In this document: positions 9,158 through 22,419 of the stretch, piece after piece
How the letters are laid out: each line of letters starts with the position of its first letter
Numbering within the stretch: position 1 is the first letter of the stretch
Assembly (NCBI RefSeq): GCF_914767665.1
Contig: NC_059503.1
Coordinates: 53,126,852-53,190,851 of the forward strand
Length of the DNA stretch: 64,000 bases
Direction of reading: 5' to 3'
Source: Harmonia axyridis
Lineage: Eukaryota; Arthropoda; Insecta; Coleoptera; Coccinellidae
Translations under genes and position numbers: made by a program
The notes under the pieces: model-generated
What the model was told of the DNA's origin: nothing
Database searches by the model: none
The model's input: the letters and a program-made list of their open reading frames with translations, nothing else

Positions 9158-11202
9158 TCACATCGTATCACTCCTTCGATAAAATAATAAATAAGGAACT
9201 CTATCTCCTTGACGTTTAAGAACATCTTCTTCCGTAACTCTGTTTATTTTAGAGTCATCAAACCTCAACCATGTATTATACCCCGAATGGAAAGTATCTG
9301 CTATATAATGCCCATAGCTGGCCTCCTTTCCTACATGGTATACTACAGATATTAATTTATATTGTCTCTCCGCTGAAGTATTCGTCCTTCCAGATAATAT
9401 TTTAGAATCAATCTGCAGATTGATGGGAAATTTTATAGTCTTCATTATTTTAGTGCAGCCATTCATTCTGTATTCGAAGCATTTCAAATGTAATACTAAA
9501 ACTACAGGCAACTTCTCTATCATCACTTGCTGCCATGCTTCAACCGTTTCTTTCGTTTTCGATGATGTCAGACCCTCTAGTTTGTTCTTGGTTGTAAGGC
9601 CTTCTAATGCTTCAGCTATGTTATTTGCTTTCTTAATATTTACTGGCAATGTTAGGAATGGTTCAATATTTTCTGAAGTTTCGTCTCCGGTTTTATGGAT
9701 TCTTGAACAGAGAAGTCCTCCGAATATATCACTAATCGGTGTCTTGTCCATTTGTATTTCTCTTGTTACATTCCCTTCGTTCTTAGGACCCACAACTTTC
9801 CAATCATCCACATCTATTTTCACTTCTTTTTTAGCTGCTTGAATATTTTCGTCATGGCTAAGCAATTTCATTATTTCCATCATTTCATCATTGAGTCCAT
9901 TCAACAGAAGGCTCAAGAATTCTTCGGCGTCTTCTTGTCGGCCTTCAACAAGGAAAGAATCGCTACGTGTTCCGTTTAGCAACGTATAAAACGATGAAGC
10001 CTCAAACGAATTGCCATTGTCTATATTGACGAAAGTTTGCTTCTTGTTCTTCTTTTTTGAACGTGACTTGCGTCTTACATTGGGCAGATTATCGAAGTTA
10101 TTCATAAATTTACACCTGGAATAGTTGAATAATTAAAATACATATATAAAATTGTTATTCAATCAAAGTTGCAAATTATATTAATTTATACTTACATATT
10201 TTCACTCATTGTTATTGATTTCAGTGCATTATTGTGAGTGAAGTTCTCTGATAACCGTTTGAGAAGGTTACAAAGTGGTGGGCAAGCAAGTAAGGCTTGT
10301 AATATTGAGTTTATATAACAAAAGTTACTTTTGTTTCGTAAACCCCTGGGTTTAAAACTGGTTTGGGTCCCATCAATTTTATAGTTCTTGAGAAATCCTG
10401 AAAATTAAAAAATATTACTAACCATGATAGAAACTTGAATTTTCACTGATATTTGTAGGTGAAAACCAAAGCATTCCACTTTTCATCAAGTAAAATGGGT
10501 TCAACTAAGTAATTATCTACTGTAGATGTAAGCAAATTGTTAGTTGAAAGTAAGATAAATATATAAAAAAAGATATGGTTTTGAACTCACCTCCTAACAT
10601 ATGAGTGGCTGAATCTATTTTTTTGACTACTTTTGTATGTTTTAAAGATGTTACATGTGAATCATTTATTTTATTGTCTATTTTCTCATTCGATATTGTT
10701 TTAACATCTTTATCAAATAGACTAGCCCATGATTTTTTTAATACATTTACTGTGGGCTCCTCAATTTTAGATTCATTTTTATTCGAGATGCAACTTTCAA
10801 TTTTTTCAATTGTCCCATTTGAATCATTTTTAATTATCTCTGTATTATCTCCTGCAATAATTTCAACTGTTTTTACAGCTGAACTAGGGGGAGTTGAAGG
10901 TTTCGAATGTTTTCCTGTCATCTCATTCTGGATAATAGGTTTTGTAATTGATAATCCATTGTAATTGATTACAGATTTTCTACACTCATTTTCTGAAAAA
11001 GTTGATATTAGTTGATTCATTATTATATTACATATTCATATTGACCATAAATAATTCTATTAAGATCTCTATACTTACTTGAACAAAATTTTTGTTTAAC
11101 TCTCCATGGTAATTTGAATTCACTAGAATTGGTAAATAATATGGTATTCATTCTACGGGCCTCTTCTTCTTCTAACGCAGATAACTCTAAGAATTGTAGA
11201 TT
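9158..11202 (-). CDS. Usp10: Usp10-like ubiquitin C-terminal hydrolase, copy 1, 5'-incomplete
   Basis: Four exons on the minus strand: 11079-11202, 10591-10992, 10196-10397 and 9158-10115. All introns are GT-AG, phases match, and the sum is 1686 nt (561 codons plus stop). It is a deubiquitinase of the USP (C19) family. Motifs specific to USP10 are a KSWASLF segment before the catalytic domain, a Cys box reading NFCYINSILQALLACPP (Cys codon 10318-10320), the GRQEDAEEF block, and the His box SYGHY (His codon 9308-9310) followed by WLRFDDS. The first visible exon starts in phase 0 with an acceptor, so an upstream exon with the start codon and N terminus is missing or unrecognised. Met at 11020 is inside an intron (CTAATATC branch site, TTTTTCAG acceptor) and is not a start. 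C terminus ends SDTM; other copies end SDTV. Confidence 0.88.
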
Positions 11203-11299
11203 CTGAAAACAAATTACAATATAATAGTGGAAATCATTTTGGAAATTATAATATTTCTGTATATAGTATATCCAAAGTCACTTGAATTAGTCTATAAAA

Positions 11300-11937
11300 A
11301 CGCTTTTGCTGTTACATCCAAAATCAAACTTATCTTATTCTACGGTGTTATAATTTGATTATTCTTTATTCTCGACCTGTAATATGCTATCAAGGAACGA
11401 TATCAACGATGATGAACTGATCGTTGCATAATATTATAAGAGCACGAAAATGTTTGAGATGAATTCGGAAATGTTCTGTCTGAAGATAAGACAAACTAGG
11501 GTAGAACAGGTGCATGACCTTGAGATCCTTGAATGACATCCAATTTTCTATGTCAAATTAGCAGCTACGTTGCCGAATTGAATTTTATTTCTTCGTTATT
11601 GTAAGGCGACATTTATACCCCTCAGTGGAAGCAGAAGGCTAAATGATAATGATGTACAGGGTGATTCACCGCGATGGCCTATTGTTTATGGAAAACTAAT
11701 AATAATTTTGTGCTGAAAATTCAAACAATTTCCTTTTATACCGGAACCAGATTACTACTGACTTATTTCAAACGGCACACCCAGTATATTATTGCATTAT
11801 CAGATAGCTCAGTTGATGATAATTTCAGCAATATGGCAATACTTGAGTATAAGCTCAACGGTTCATAAGTAAATTTTACGTAGATATAAAAAGAGAGGGG
11901 TCTCAAGCAAATCCTATACTTAAAGAGTTTTCGAGGA
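11300..11937. other. Spacer upstream of Usp10 copy 1
   Basis: No upstream Usp10 exon was recognised here. The minus strand reads open for about 44 codons near 11405-11550 without USP10 features. At 11656-11800 a sequence starting TACAGGGTGATTCACC and running to CACACCCAGTATA resembles the ends of a small DNA transposon. The 19-mer GTATATCCAAAGTCACTTG (11266-11284) occurs inverted at 12467-12485, 1.2 kb away. Confidence 0.45.
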
Positions 11938-12207
11938 AAAACTTGAACTAAAGAAAACTACAATTTCTCATTGAATGGAGTAGTCTATGACTTCCAGAAA
12001 ACATGAAAAGAAACTGAAATGTCGAAATTTCATGAATTGTAATAAATTTTTCGTTAAGATCCATAAACCAATAAAATTTTCAATTACGAATAATTAATGA
12101 CATTTCATGAAATGTCAAATTTAGTTATCCAAATTTCGATTTTAGTTTTCTGGAAGTCATAGACTACTCCACTCAGAAGTTGTAGTATTTCTTCAGTTCA
12201 AGTTTTT
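11938..12207. repeat. Foldback (long inverted repeat) element at the unit junction
   Basis: Left arm starts AAAAACTTGAACT and right arm ends AGTTCAAGTTTTT. A 25-bp perfect inverted core (11978-12002 with 12145-12169) lies inside arms of about 75-100 bp. The interior has a second hairpin, GACATTTCATGAAATGTC. Related left arms recur elsewhere in each unit (for example 13080-13250). The array's left border at 5127 falls inside the right arm of this element. Confidence 0.75.
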
Positions 12208-12850
12208 CCTTGATGAATTTTAAATTTCTCGTATTCAGAATCAAAATAAATATTCAAAGATATAATAATATAATGTTTATATATAATCTAATATTAAACT
12301 TGTTCATCCAATAAAATCAATTAAATCGGGACATTCCTGTTTCCAAGACGATTAGCTAAATACCGGAGTTTATTTGAGAGTATTGATAGCAATATTTTCA
12401 TAAATTCCGAAAAAATTTCTGAAAACTTTGACAACCCCTGTATAATTGAAATATTCAGGCTTCCTCCAAGTGACTTTGGATATACCATACCAGTATTTAT
12501 TATAGGATATAAAAACAAAAGTAAAGTATTTTAAAAATTTAGAACACTATGAAACTAACTACATAAAATATAATTGATATTTGAAAATATTCGAATGAAT
12601 GAAAATAACCCTAAGCTAGTATTAATGAGCTAGTATTAAAAAAATTACCTCCATATTCAAACAATTTTCTATTTAAATATGAAACTTTCCACTAGAAATA
12701 TCACTTCAACAACTGTTTATCGAGTAACTCTTGGAAGAATGTTCGCTAAACTGAGGTTACTTACAATTTGTCAATCCGGCATGGTTGACGAACATAGAAT
12801 ATTTTTCTTCTTCTTAACTATGTACAGGTCGAGCCATATATCTAATATTA

Positions 12851-12986
12851 GGGGCCAGTTGCACCATTTACCTAAACATTGATTAAAATTTAAACATTGA
12901 TTAATTTCTGATTTCTCTTGAGAAATCATAGAGTAATCAACGTTTAAATTTTTAATTAATGTTTAGGCAAAGGGTGCACCTGGCCC
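12851..12986. mobile_element. MITE, unit 2 first copy
   Basis: Same element as at 5774, TTA on both sides. The right arm has AAAGGGTGC where most copies have AAATGGTGC. Confidence 0.72.
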
Positions 12987-13550
12987 TTAGTCTATTGGGT
13001 AAAATATAGAAGTGCGCGTGCGCCGCATATTTTTTTGTTCATTCAGTCAATTTTACGTAGATATAAAAAGAGAGGGGTCTCAAGCAAATTATATACTTAA
13101 GGAGTTTACGAGGACAAACTTCAACTAAGGAAAACTGCAATTTCTCATTGAATGGAGTAGTCTATGACTTCCAGAAAACATGAAAAGAAACTAAAAAGTC
13201 GAAATTTCATGAATTGTAATAAATTTTTCGTTATGATGGTTGCAAATCCATAAACCAATAAAAAAAAACTAACTACATAAAATATAATTGATATTTGAAA
13301 ATATTCGAATAAATGAAAATAACCCTAAGCTAGTATTAAAAAAATTACCTCCATATTCAAACAATTTTCTATTTAAACATGAAACTTTCCACTAGAAATA
13401 TCACTTCAACAACTGTTTATCAAGTAACTCTTGGAAGAATGTTCGCTAAACTGAGGTTACTTACAATTTGTCAACCCGGCATGGTTGACGAACATAGAAT
13501 ATTTTTCTTCTTCTTAACTATGTACAGATCGAGCCATATGCCTTATATTA

Positions 13551-13668
13551 GGGGCCAGTTGCACCATTTGCCTAAACATTGATTAATTTCTGATTTCTCT
13601 TGAGAAATCATAGAGTAATCAACGTTGAAATTTTTAATTAATGTTTAGGCAAATGGTGCAACTGGCCC
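13551..13668. mobile_element. MITE, unit 2 second copy
   Basis: 118-bp form, TTA flanks, equivalent to 6475-6592. Confidence 0.72.
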
Positions 13669-14203
13669 TTAGTCTATTAGGTAGAATATAGAAGTGCGCG
13701 TGCGCCGCATATTAAATTTCAATAATGATATATATAATAATAATAATAATAATAATTTTCAAACAGATAGTTTCTAAACTGTGCTCGAAATAAAAAATTC
13801 CAATCCCACAAAATTATCTGTATTTCGTTTCTTCATTTCCAGCTTAATTTTATTGTAATCTATGGTCCACAGTTCGCATTGAAAAAGTGTCCAGCGGACA
13901 GGATAAATAGAAGGCGCTAGTGTAGCTAGAGGGTATATTTGTATTTTGTGGTTTCTGTAATCTGCATTCCGTGGTTTCATTTTTAGCGTGGTTATATTCA
14001 TAGATAAATACAAATGTACCCCTTATATATGGTTATAATTGATTCTGATAGATGTGGCAAACTGAAAAATAAATATTAAATTCTGTTGATAATTATAACA
14101 TAGGTAATGAGAAAACCATTTTCTGTTGATATTTCGACATTTCGATCTTTAGCGGAATATAACAATTATGTTAAATTATTATATTTACTTTAATATTATT
14201 TTT

Positions 14204-14506
14204 GTGCCTCCCGACCAAAGTATAAATTTCCGAAATTATTTTTTGTTCCCGATAATAGGGACATTCGATCTGCCAACCCAAGAAAGCGAACATACTTTTG
14301 TTGGATAGCACATATGCCTACTTATGCGTTTCGTCTCTGGCACACACACCGGACTCATCAGTGTGACTTTGGTATAATTGTGTGTGCCGTGTCACATACG
14401 CTTGGGGAATTTATTATTATCGGGAGTCGCCGGGATGCGAACCCGGCACCTTGTCGGATCTCGGTGAGTGAGTCTACCTCTTAACGTCTAGGCTACCGAA
14501 TGCTGT
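14204..14506 (-). mobile_element. SINE, unit 2
   Basis: Same element as in unit 1, with the tRNA-like head at 14420-14499 and boxes A and B unchanged. Confidence 0.75.
14326..14401 (-). ncRNA. Type III hammerhead ribozyme, unit 2, core intact
   Basis: All 76 positions of the unit 1 motif are retained, including the CUGAUGA and GAAA boxes, the GUA cleavage triplet and the 10-bp loop-loop complement. Confidence 0.84.
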
Positions 14507-16370
14507 GTTTATTGTTGCTATGTGGAGCTTTATGAGAAGCCGCCACACTTTCATCCTTTTTGAAGTTTTCTATGAAATTTACCTTAGAACATAGAATATA
14601 CTCTAAAAAATTAACCTTCTAGCTATTCAGAGAATAGTTTTCTATTCAGTGAGTAGTTGATATTTATGAATATTCGTTACTATTCATTGATGATGATTAG
14701 ATAGTTGAGTAATTAATTATTTGTGAAGTTACGAATGAAAGTTTGAATGATCACTTTTCAGGAATAATTGAAAAAAGATATTGAAATTGGAGATCAAATA
14801 TGTTGAAATTGATAGATACAATTGAATTGTAATAATTCATTTCATAGTAGAAACTGGTATTCATCCAAAGAAACAAGAATAGAATTGGGATTTTATAAAT
14901 AAAAAAATATAAAAATTGAATATAAGATTCTAACATATGAATTTAGCAATAAAGAGTTCTAATAATAACAATATAAGATTCTACATTCGAAATTTAATGC
15001 CGTCTTTTTAATCGACTGCACGGTTTGTTCATTTGAAACCTTGCTTTCATATTTCATATGCATTGTCATTTCTAGACATTACTCTATTTCATTGGTCAAA
15101 TATTGTTTGATTCTGCATTGCGAAACGACGAATTATTCTATTCTTTTAAATCTGAGTTCTAAAAATGTAAACACATCAACTGTGACTAGCATCACCCCCT
15201 AACAAAACTAAATCAGAAAACAAAGATTTTTGAAAATTCCATATAATTGAACACGAAGTGTATTCTTGAAGGATTTAATGTTCTCAGAGTCCGCTTAGTC
15301 ATTCTTTTTATACCTGCAGAACTGTAATGGGTCTATGTAGATTGTATTGTTCTAACGAAGGTTTTACTACGTCCATTTAAGCATCTATTGTATTTTGTAC
15401 GTTGTCATGTAATAAAAATAATTCCTGCATTTACCAAACGACAATTTGATTATAAAAATATGACAAGTTTTGATTTTCAAGTGAATTAGAGGACCAATAG
15501 AAAAAAGAAATTTTATAGTAATCAAAGACGAGAATTCTCCAGAAAAATTGTTCTGACCCAGGAAAAGGAATAACAGGTTATAAAACGGAAATTAATGAGT
15601 GTTTTGTTTTGGGTCATTATAGATATAGGTTAATTCAGAGTTCATGACTGGTAGATTTGTGATTTTTGTGAAACATAAAAAAATTACATGATTCGAGTGC
15701 ATGAGGTACGATCTTCCAAAATATCCTCATTTATCTAGGTTACAGAAGTAGGAGAACGTAGCGCCGCTGAACACAGGGGAAAATTATAAAGTTTGGTCAA
15801 GTTTTTTTTTATTACATTGAGCGAAATTCACCTGATTTCAAGAGCAAAGAAAAAGGAATAAAGAGTCCAAAGTCCTGAAATAGCTAATACTGTTTATGGT
15901 TTATTGGAATTTTCACGAAGACGATCTTTTTTCCTTCTGAGATCGTAGTTCTTGCAAAAATTTAATTTAAGTTTTAGGAAAAGAAATTTCTTCAAAATAA
16001 AACAAACAAAATTTTACATTTATACAAAGTCCGTTTATTAAAATATAATATTTATTTTTTATATACATATATATATATATATGTCTGGTGTAGGAATACG
16101 AGATCCGTATACAGCCAAGTTATCAACGCTACGAGATCATGAGATCCGATGGCCGGATCTCGTAACGTATTTCGTTCATTTTCGGTATCCTGAGGTAGTA
16201 TATATCATTCTGGCGAAGTTTGAGATGGAGCTCATAGCGGTCACTAATTACATGCAAATTGTACAAATGAAGTTCGGGAAAATTGGCGCTGGCATCGAAA
16301 ATGTATATCGTCCTAGAGGTGTCGTGCGTACTTTGAGAGATCCTTGAATTGCAACACTGTGTGGATCTCG

Positions 16371-19314
16371 GAAAGTCGAAAGTCTTTATCAATTTGATGA
16401 ATTAAATACATACCTATTATTCATGTCATGACTCGTGGTGATTTATCTAAGTGGAATGACGGGAAGGGTTTGGGAATGCATTTATTTCTCTTCCTGATAC
16501 TCGAATTCCTGACAACGCTTGAAAGTCTAGCTAGGGCAGTTTGAACTGTCATTCCGATAAGTGTATAGGATGGTCTTTGTTGGAAATTTTCAACTTTTCA
16601 ATTTAGGTGTTCGAATATACATAAGTAAAATTGAACAAAATGAATAAGAGCGAGTTTTATCTAATGAATAAATGATATTCATCGAAGTACTTCATATTTA
16701 TGAGGAAAAAATTATCTCTTCTCCAATGCTATAAATGAAATCATTCGAGACGTTTCCTTTCCTAATTTGATGTACTCGAGACAGAAAAATATTGAGTACT
16801 CGTACCTTTGCATAATGTTGTTCTAGGCTTTGATCATAAAATATTTATCGATAGAGCTCAAATTCAAGAGCCAATATGTTGAATTGATTTTATAAACCAT
16901 AAATCAATTCATGGAAACTTTTGTAGTATCTTTTTGAAAATCTGTCAATAGATATTTCTTTGGAATTTTGTTATTGTCAATTTATAATTCTAAGAACGGA
17001 TATCATTATGTCGGATCGCAGATCAATTAGTTTCAGGCTGAAAGTGATGTCGCTGAATAATTTAAAAAAAAAAATTGTTGGAGGAAAAGTTTCGTTACAT
17101 TTTCCAAAGAAAAATTTTCTATGAAAATTGATATGTTACACCAGCCTACTGAATCGGATTTTGTATCCAACAATAAACAGAAGTACCTACTGAAGATTAA
17201 TGTAGGGTGGAATGCAAAATATCATATCTGGGACACGTACCAAATGATTTCGAATTATACTAGGCGGATTGTAGGTATCATTGACAAGCTTCAATATTTT
17301 CTACAATTTCTCGTATATACCGAATATTCGTCTATGGTTTTTTTTGGAAAAACTTAGGTATTGTTGAATGTAATTTCCATTGCTTTGTTGTATTTGTCAA
17401 TCAGTAATATGTAAGAGAAGAAGATTTCTTCTTATTGGGTATTCCCCGAAAACTCTCGTTTTCTTTTGAAAAATGAATTTTTTGCTAGAAGACTAATGAT
17501 AATAAAACTTAATTCATTGCAAACATAGGTGCTAACTCTTTTTACTAAATGAAAACATTTCTAACCAGTAACTATGAATTTGAGGTCAATACTCCTATCT
17601 AAAACATCATTTTCAATTAGAACATCTTCTTCGAATTGCTTGAATTCCAATTTCAGAAAGAATCAAATCTTAAAATTTTTGTTGATTATTCTCACGAAAA
17701 TGGATAAGTTCAGAGCCTTCGATGATGAGTACCGTTTTTTAAATTGTGATATAAAAGAGGCGAAGCTATTTTGTTACCATAATACAAGAGCGCTTACATA
17801 TTTTTGCGATTTTATAACTGTTAGTTATTTAAAAGGTAGCACCTGCTTGTTATTTTTTCAGTGGGAACAAACATGAGGAAGGTATCCAATTATCTATAAC
17901 AAATTATTTATTGAATGAACAATTTGAGTTTCAATGCGAATATTATTCTTTAACATGAAATAGCAGAATAAACTATAATAAATGAAAAGAAAATTGTTTA
18001 GTACATATGAATAATAAGTCGAATAAAATTATTGTCTATCAAAAAATACTACACCTACAACTCAATTTCGAAAATTTAAAATTAAAACCGATTTTTGCAC
18101 CAAACGTCTCAAATTGAATCTGCTGATTGAAGAGACTTATATTGGAATCTACTAAGAATGAAGTAATAAGAAATATGCTTTTGCTTGTGTGTTTCTCACA
18201 CCATTCCACTCTAAATCCCGTAGCTCTAAGCTGACATTAAATTCCACCTCAGATTCCACTAGTTAATATGCGAGTTTAACAAAAAGGTTTTTTATGATTC
18301 CAATTTATTTTCCATCAAATTGCACCGCACATTTGTGTTTTCTAGAATAGATCTTGATTTTTCAAGAGAAATGTTCTGTTTTGGCATCATAGTTTCGGGA
18401 CACATTGTATATTAAAACCATCGTTGGTTTGGGTGATTAAATATGTTCCACTCGGAATGAAAAATTTTCCTTGTCTTCACGACTAATTGATAAAAATATT
18501 TTTTCACATTATCTTAAAAATATGTTTGTTTCACATATACCAAAAAGGGTTATTAACAATAAGTTTGAATTACGTCTTGAACATTTATTAGAATTCGAAG
18601 GTTATGTAATCGTAATAGAATATCAAACCATAATTATCATCCTGTGGCTTGAAAAATATTGCTTTTCAATATTTTCGTATTTGCCGGAGAATATCCTGCA
18701 TCTTCGGAACAAAAAATAAACAAAACGTTTGATGGTTCGTTCGGAAGTAATGTTAAATGTATTGGTTCCTAAGAGCTATTCTGTTATTTCAAGCGATACT
18801 GAAAAATTGATGAACGCTCTGTATATGACCGTTTTAGAAAAAGAAACAAAAGTTAGAGTTATGCATAATATCGACGTTCCTTCATTCTACCACGAGGGCC
18901 CGTCATCTGGTGTCATCTGGAAGAGGAGACCGATATGCAGGGGGCACTTCAAGCGTTGACAGGTATAATTTGCCCAGACGAAGATAATTTTTAACGCATT
19001 CATATCAGTTTTCTAAACCAACACTGTATCGATATAAGTCTGTAAAATTTTTGTGTTCAACGCTGTCTTGACACATAATTTGAACTAAAAAGAAAATAGC
19101 TATGTTTAATCGAATTGCAGTAAATGTACTTTATGTTTTACGACCTCCTCATTTTTGAGCTAGTGGACCACATAATTTGATCCATTTGCGTTACGTAGTA
19201 GAATTCACTACACAACTCAAACTTCATTTAGTTACATATTTTTCGAAAAAGAATTCACTCTAAAGAACTTAAACTCTACCAATAGCCGTAACTGCTTTTT
19301 TTTATAAAGGGTGT
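16371..19314. other. Left interior of the 15.4-kb insertion, no supported gene
   Basis: Open stretches of 75-100 codons (for example 17121-17357, 17574-17876, 18471-18719, 18729-18959) show no motif, no similarity to one another and no family I know. They may be decayed coding fragments or chance. Confidence 0.5.
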
Positions 19315-19904
19315 TTCATTGGGCAACAGAAATATTTCACAGGTGCATAGGTGACACACACAACCAATGTAGACATGAATTACAAAGTAATCTTGAAATA
19401 ATTAAGAATTCAATATTTTTCATGATTTATTGTTAGAAGTCATTTCAAACCATTTTCAGGTATCGAAGTTTAAAAACTTCACTTTTACGTTGAAAATTTT
19501 TGCAGTAAAACTGTCTGCGCTAAAATTTGAAGTACACCTCTCAGTTTAGTTTTTAGTGGTGTTTCCGAATATTGAAACAGATTTTCAAAATTCCGATCTA
19601 CAGGGTGTTGTTACGAGGATTCAAACGATTCATAATTTTTTGTTAACCCAGACCTGGATTTTCGAGGCGGTTATTGCATGATACGTTTGGGCTCTCAATC
19701 AGGAATATATTTGCCAAATATGAAGAAAATATACCGGATGGTTCGTTCGATATGGCTTCAGAAAGAAACGGGTGAAATTCATAAAACACCCTGTATCTCG
19801 ACTACGAAGACAGTAAGACCCAATAAATGGGGTATCCCCAGAACCGCCTTGGTGCCACCTATGCACCTGTGAAGTATTTCCGTTTTCCAATGAAACACCC
19901 TGTA
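19315..19904. mobile_element. MITE-like DNA element with ~50-bp inverted ends
   Basis: Ends AGGGTGTTTCATTGG and its complement CCAATGAAACACCCT, with similarity continuing for about 50 bp (CACAGGTGCATAGGTG against CACCTATGCACCTGTG) and TA on both sides. Two further CAGGGTGT-type words inside (near 19602 and 19788) suggest nested or composite origin. No transposase. Tc1/mariner-type ends are a possibility. Confidence 0.7.
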
Positions 19905-21579
19905 TAATGTGGAAGTCTTTTTGAATAACTCATTTGGACCAAACACATTGAATACCAGCTGAATATTTTTCTAAAAAGGCGTTGTTTGCAAACCAACTTG
20001 ATTAAAGTCAAGTAGTCATCAATGTTATAAACATATTCTTATGATTTCGAGGGAAATGATATCAACAACAGTACAATGTTGTGTTATATTTTGTTCATTA
20101 TAGGCAGTCGTAGATTAATCGTTGTACTATATAAATGTTTGATAATGCATCATTATTGATATATTCGTGTGCTTACATAACTCGTGCTACGCACTCGTTT
20201 TCAACATACACACTCATATAATAATAATAATTTTATCCCACTTGTATAGAAAATAACTATCATCCACGACTGCTTGATATTGAAGCTCTAATGCCAATAA
20301 TTGTGGTTCATTTGCGTTGCGTAAGAATACTAATCAGGCAATTTATCACGAAATGAACGAATTCAGAAACAGACTCATGAATAACCAGCACTGCTTCTTA
20401 TATACAGAGTGTAATTGAATGTCAATATCCATGGGGGTGATTTTGGTGCCTATTTTATGAAAAAAACTTCATATGAACATATGTCCTAACCTTTTCAGGG
20501 TGGTAAAGTTTTCGAAAATAATTCATTCATTTTTAATATCTCCAATAACACTTCCGATATTTCAATGAAAGTTGTCATTCATGTACTATGAATCAAGAGG
20601 CATTCTTTAATCTATCACCTTTTTTTAATTTTCCACCAGTGGGTAAATAGGCCGGAAATAGGCAGGTCAAATGACCTGCCTATTTCGGTAGACATTGATA
20701 GTATACCACATATTTCTCCTCAAATAAAAATTATTCTTGATATTCCCAATCATTTTTCACCAAAGTTGATAATCTAACTTTTTTCAATTCGATGCACGGT
20801 TTTCGTTAAAAAAATAAAAACTGTTTCTCTGCATGATCATAACAATATCGTTGATTTGACAATATCATCATACAGAGACATAAGTAGATTTTATTTTTTC
20901 AGACGAAACCCGTGCGTCATCCAAAAAAAATTCAAAAGATCAAATTTAAAATATCCGAAGTGGTATTGTACCTACATATTAAAAGTAAATGATTTATTTT
21001 TGAAAAATTCATCAAATACCAAGGCAATTTATTTTAATCAATATATTGTGGTAAGTGATAATATAACGGCATTTTATTTTTTCGAAAATACGCATTGCTG
21101 AATAATATTTCAACAAAAAACATGAGTGCTGGTGGCAACAAAAATCTGAGTTCAAGACAAGGATCTTTCACGAATGCTTCTCGTTAAAAACACATCATTT
21201 TGGTTTGTGTTTTTCATAATTTTTCACAGGAAAAATGAGATTCCGAAATAGTAATCGACAGGACTATTTCATGAAACCATAAATTCTTTTTATCAAAGGT
21301 ATTTTGATTTTGGTGACAAGAGCTGTCGAGTTTTACAACGGGTAAACTCGAAAAAACTGATGAAAGATGATATCATACAGTTTTCCATCTAGGTAATTAT
21401 TTGTAATTCAAAATCGAGCGTTTCAGATTGGTGGAAATCAAGAAGGGGAAAAGTGTAATTTCACAATATTCAATCAAAACAATGTACGGTACAATGTACA
21501 GTCTTAGATAAAACGATGTAAGTACTCTATGTATCTGTGTGAATATTGAAATATTCGTGTGTACTTACACAATAAAGTA
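19905..21579. other. Interior of the insertion before the LTR element, no supported gene
   Basis: AT-rich. It contains one striking hairpin (20655-20686, next entry) and no convincing coding sequence. Confidence 0.5.
20655..20686. repeat. Perfect 15-bp hairpin with 2-nt loop
   Basis: GAAATAGGCAGGTCA, AA, then the exact reverse complement. No other copy was noticed in the window. Confidence 0.7.
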
Positions 21580-21585
21580 TATATA

Positions 21586-21911
21586 AAATTACATAATATG
21601 AACCCTTACTAAATAAATAGATCCTTTCCTTCAATCCCATAAGAACTACATATTACAATGTATCTAATTGCAGATTCAGCATTTCATCTTTATGAATAGC
21701 CCTTTGTTTCACTTGTTATTGAATTGTTATTCACCTAGGAATTTAGATAAGAAAATCTATAAAGGGGACTGAATCTGTGTACTCATTAAGAATTGATTGG
21801 TCATTCTTTAAGAATTGATTGTGTATCCATTAAGAAAAGATTGTCTCGCTTTGTATTCGAAATAAATCGTTTTGTTTTTAAAAACGAGGTTTTCCACCAC
21901 AAAAACATAAT
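21586..21911 (+). repeat. 5' LTR
   Basis: Starts (A)AATTACATAATATG and ends ACATAAT directly before the PBS. The first base (21586 a) differs from the matching place at the 3' LTR (27817 g), probably an end effect. A TATA-like box is not obvious; AATAAA words occur near the 3' end. Confidence 0.88.
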
Positions 21912-21929
21912 TGGCGACGAGTTGATGGG
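21912..21929 (+). other. Primer-binding site, tRNA-Ser-like
   Basis: TGGCGACGAGTTGATGGG follows the LTR without a gap. The first 10 bases match the complement of a metazoan tRNA-Ser(GCT) 3' end as I remember it; serine primers are known for 17.6/297-type elements. Confidence 0.7.
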
Positions 21930-22419
21930 ATTGTGCCGTTCCTATTAGAGAAGAAAATTTGGTGACATTGATTGTGCCATTCTTTCCTGCCAGAAGAAGA
22001 AGTTCCTGCAGTGATCCAAGAATCCAACTCAATCAACATCGATCTTCCCAGGACGTCGGTTTCAACCGTTCAGCACAACCGGACAGAGAGTAGAAAACCA
22101 CCCAGAAGCCCTGATCACCTGAGTAGCGCCCCGTGACGACTTCATAGAATACAATTTGGTGAGCAAAATCCTTTCCAATCCTTTCTTCCCAGTTTACTTA
22201 TTCTGGACAAAAAGAGTCATCCTTTTTAATAGTTTTGTGTGTAAAACTGTATCATAGTTTTTCCTAGGTTTCTTTAAAAAACCGACATAAGAGTTTTCCC
22301 TAGGTTACTCATTTAAAAAAAACCGATTACTATATTTTACTTTATTGCATTAATAATTAATCAAGATTACGTCAGTAAAGCATTTTAAAGGTAAAAAAGA
22401 GCGTAAAGAAAATAAAAAT

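Larger units (their letters stand above)
5127..12189. repeat. Tandem unit 1 (7.06 kb)
   Basis: First copy of the array. Its left edge falls inside one arm of the foldback repeat that closes every unit, so the unit begins with a half-element. Contents from left to right: spacer, the internal 0.7-kb duplication with two MITEs (5485-6620), a (TAA)n tract near 6655-6685, a SINE with ribozyme (7128-7430), a spacer without genes (7431-8940), (TA)n (8985-9015), Usp10 on the minus strand (9158-11202), a spacer with MITE-like ends (11300-11880) and the foldback (11938-12207). Confidence 0.93.

Noticed and set aside
9420..9842. 140-codon plus-strand ORF conserved in most Usp10 copies
   Set aside because: It lies opposite the Usp10 last exon and is only as conserved as the repeat itself; no domain.
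10517..11020. Usp10 exon 2 read as a separate 167-residue gene starting at 11020
   Set aside because: The start and end run into introns; branch site, acceptor and donor with matching phases show it is an internal exon.
16081..16392. Overlapping 87-88 codon ORFs at the left end of the large insertion
   Set aside because: They read through the subterminal repeat motifs and overlap on both strands; no coding signal.
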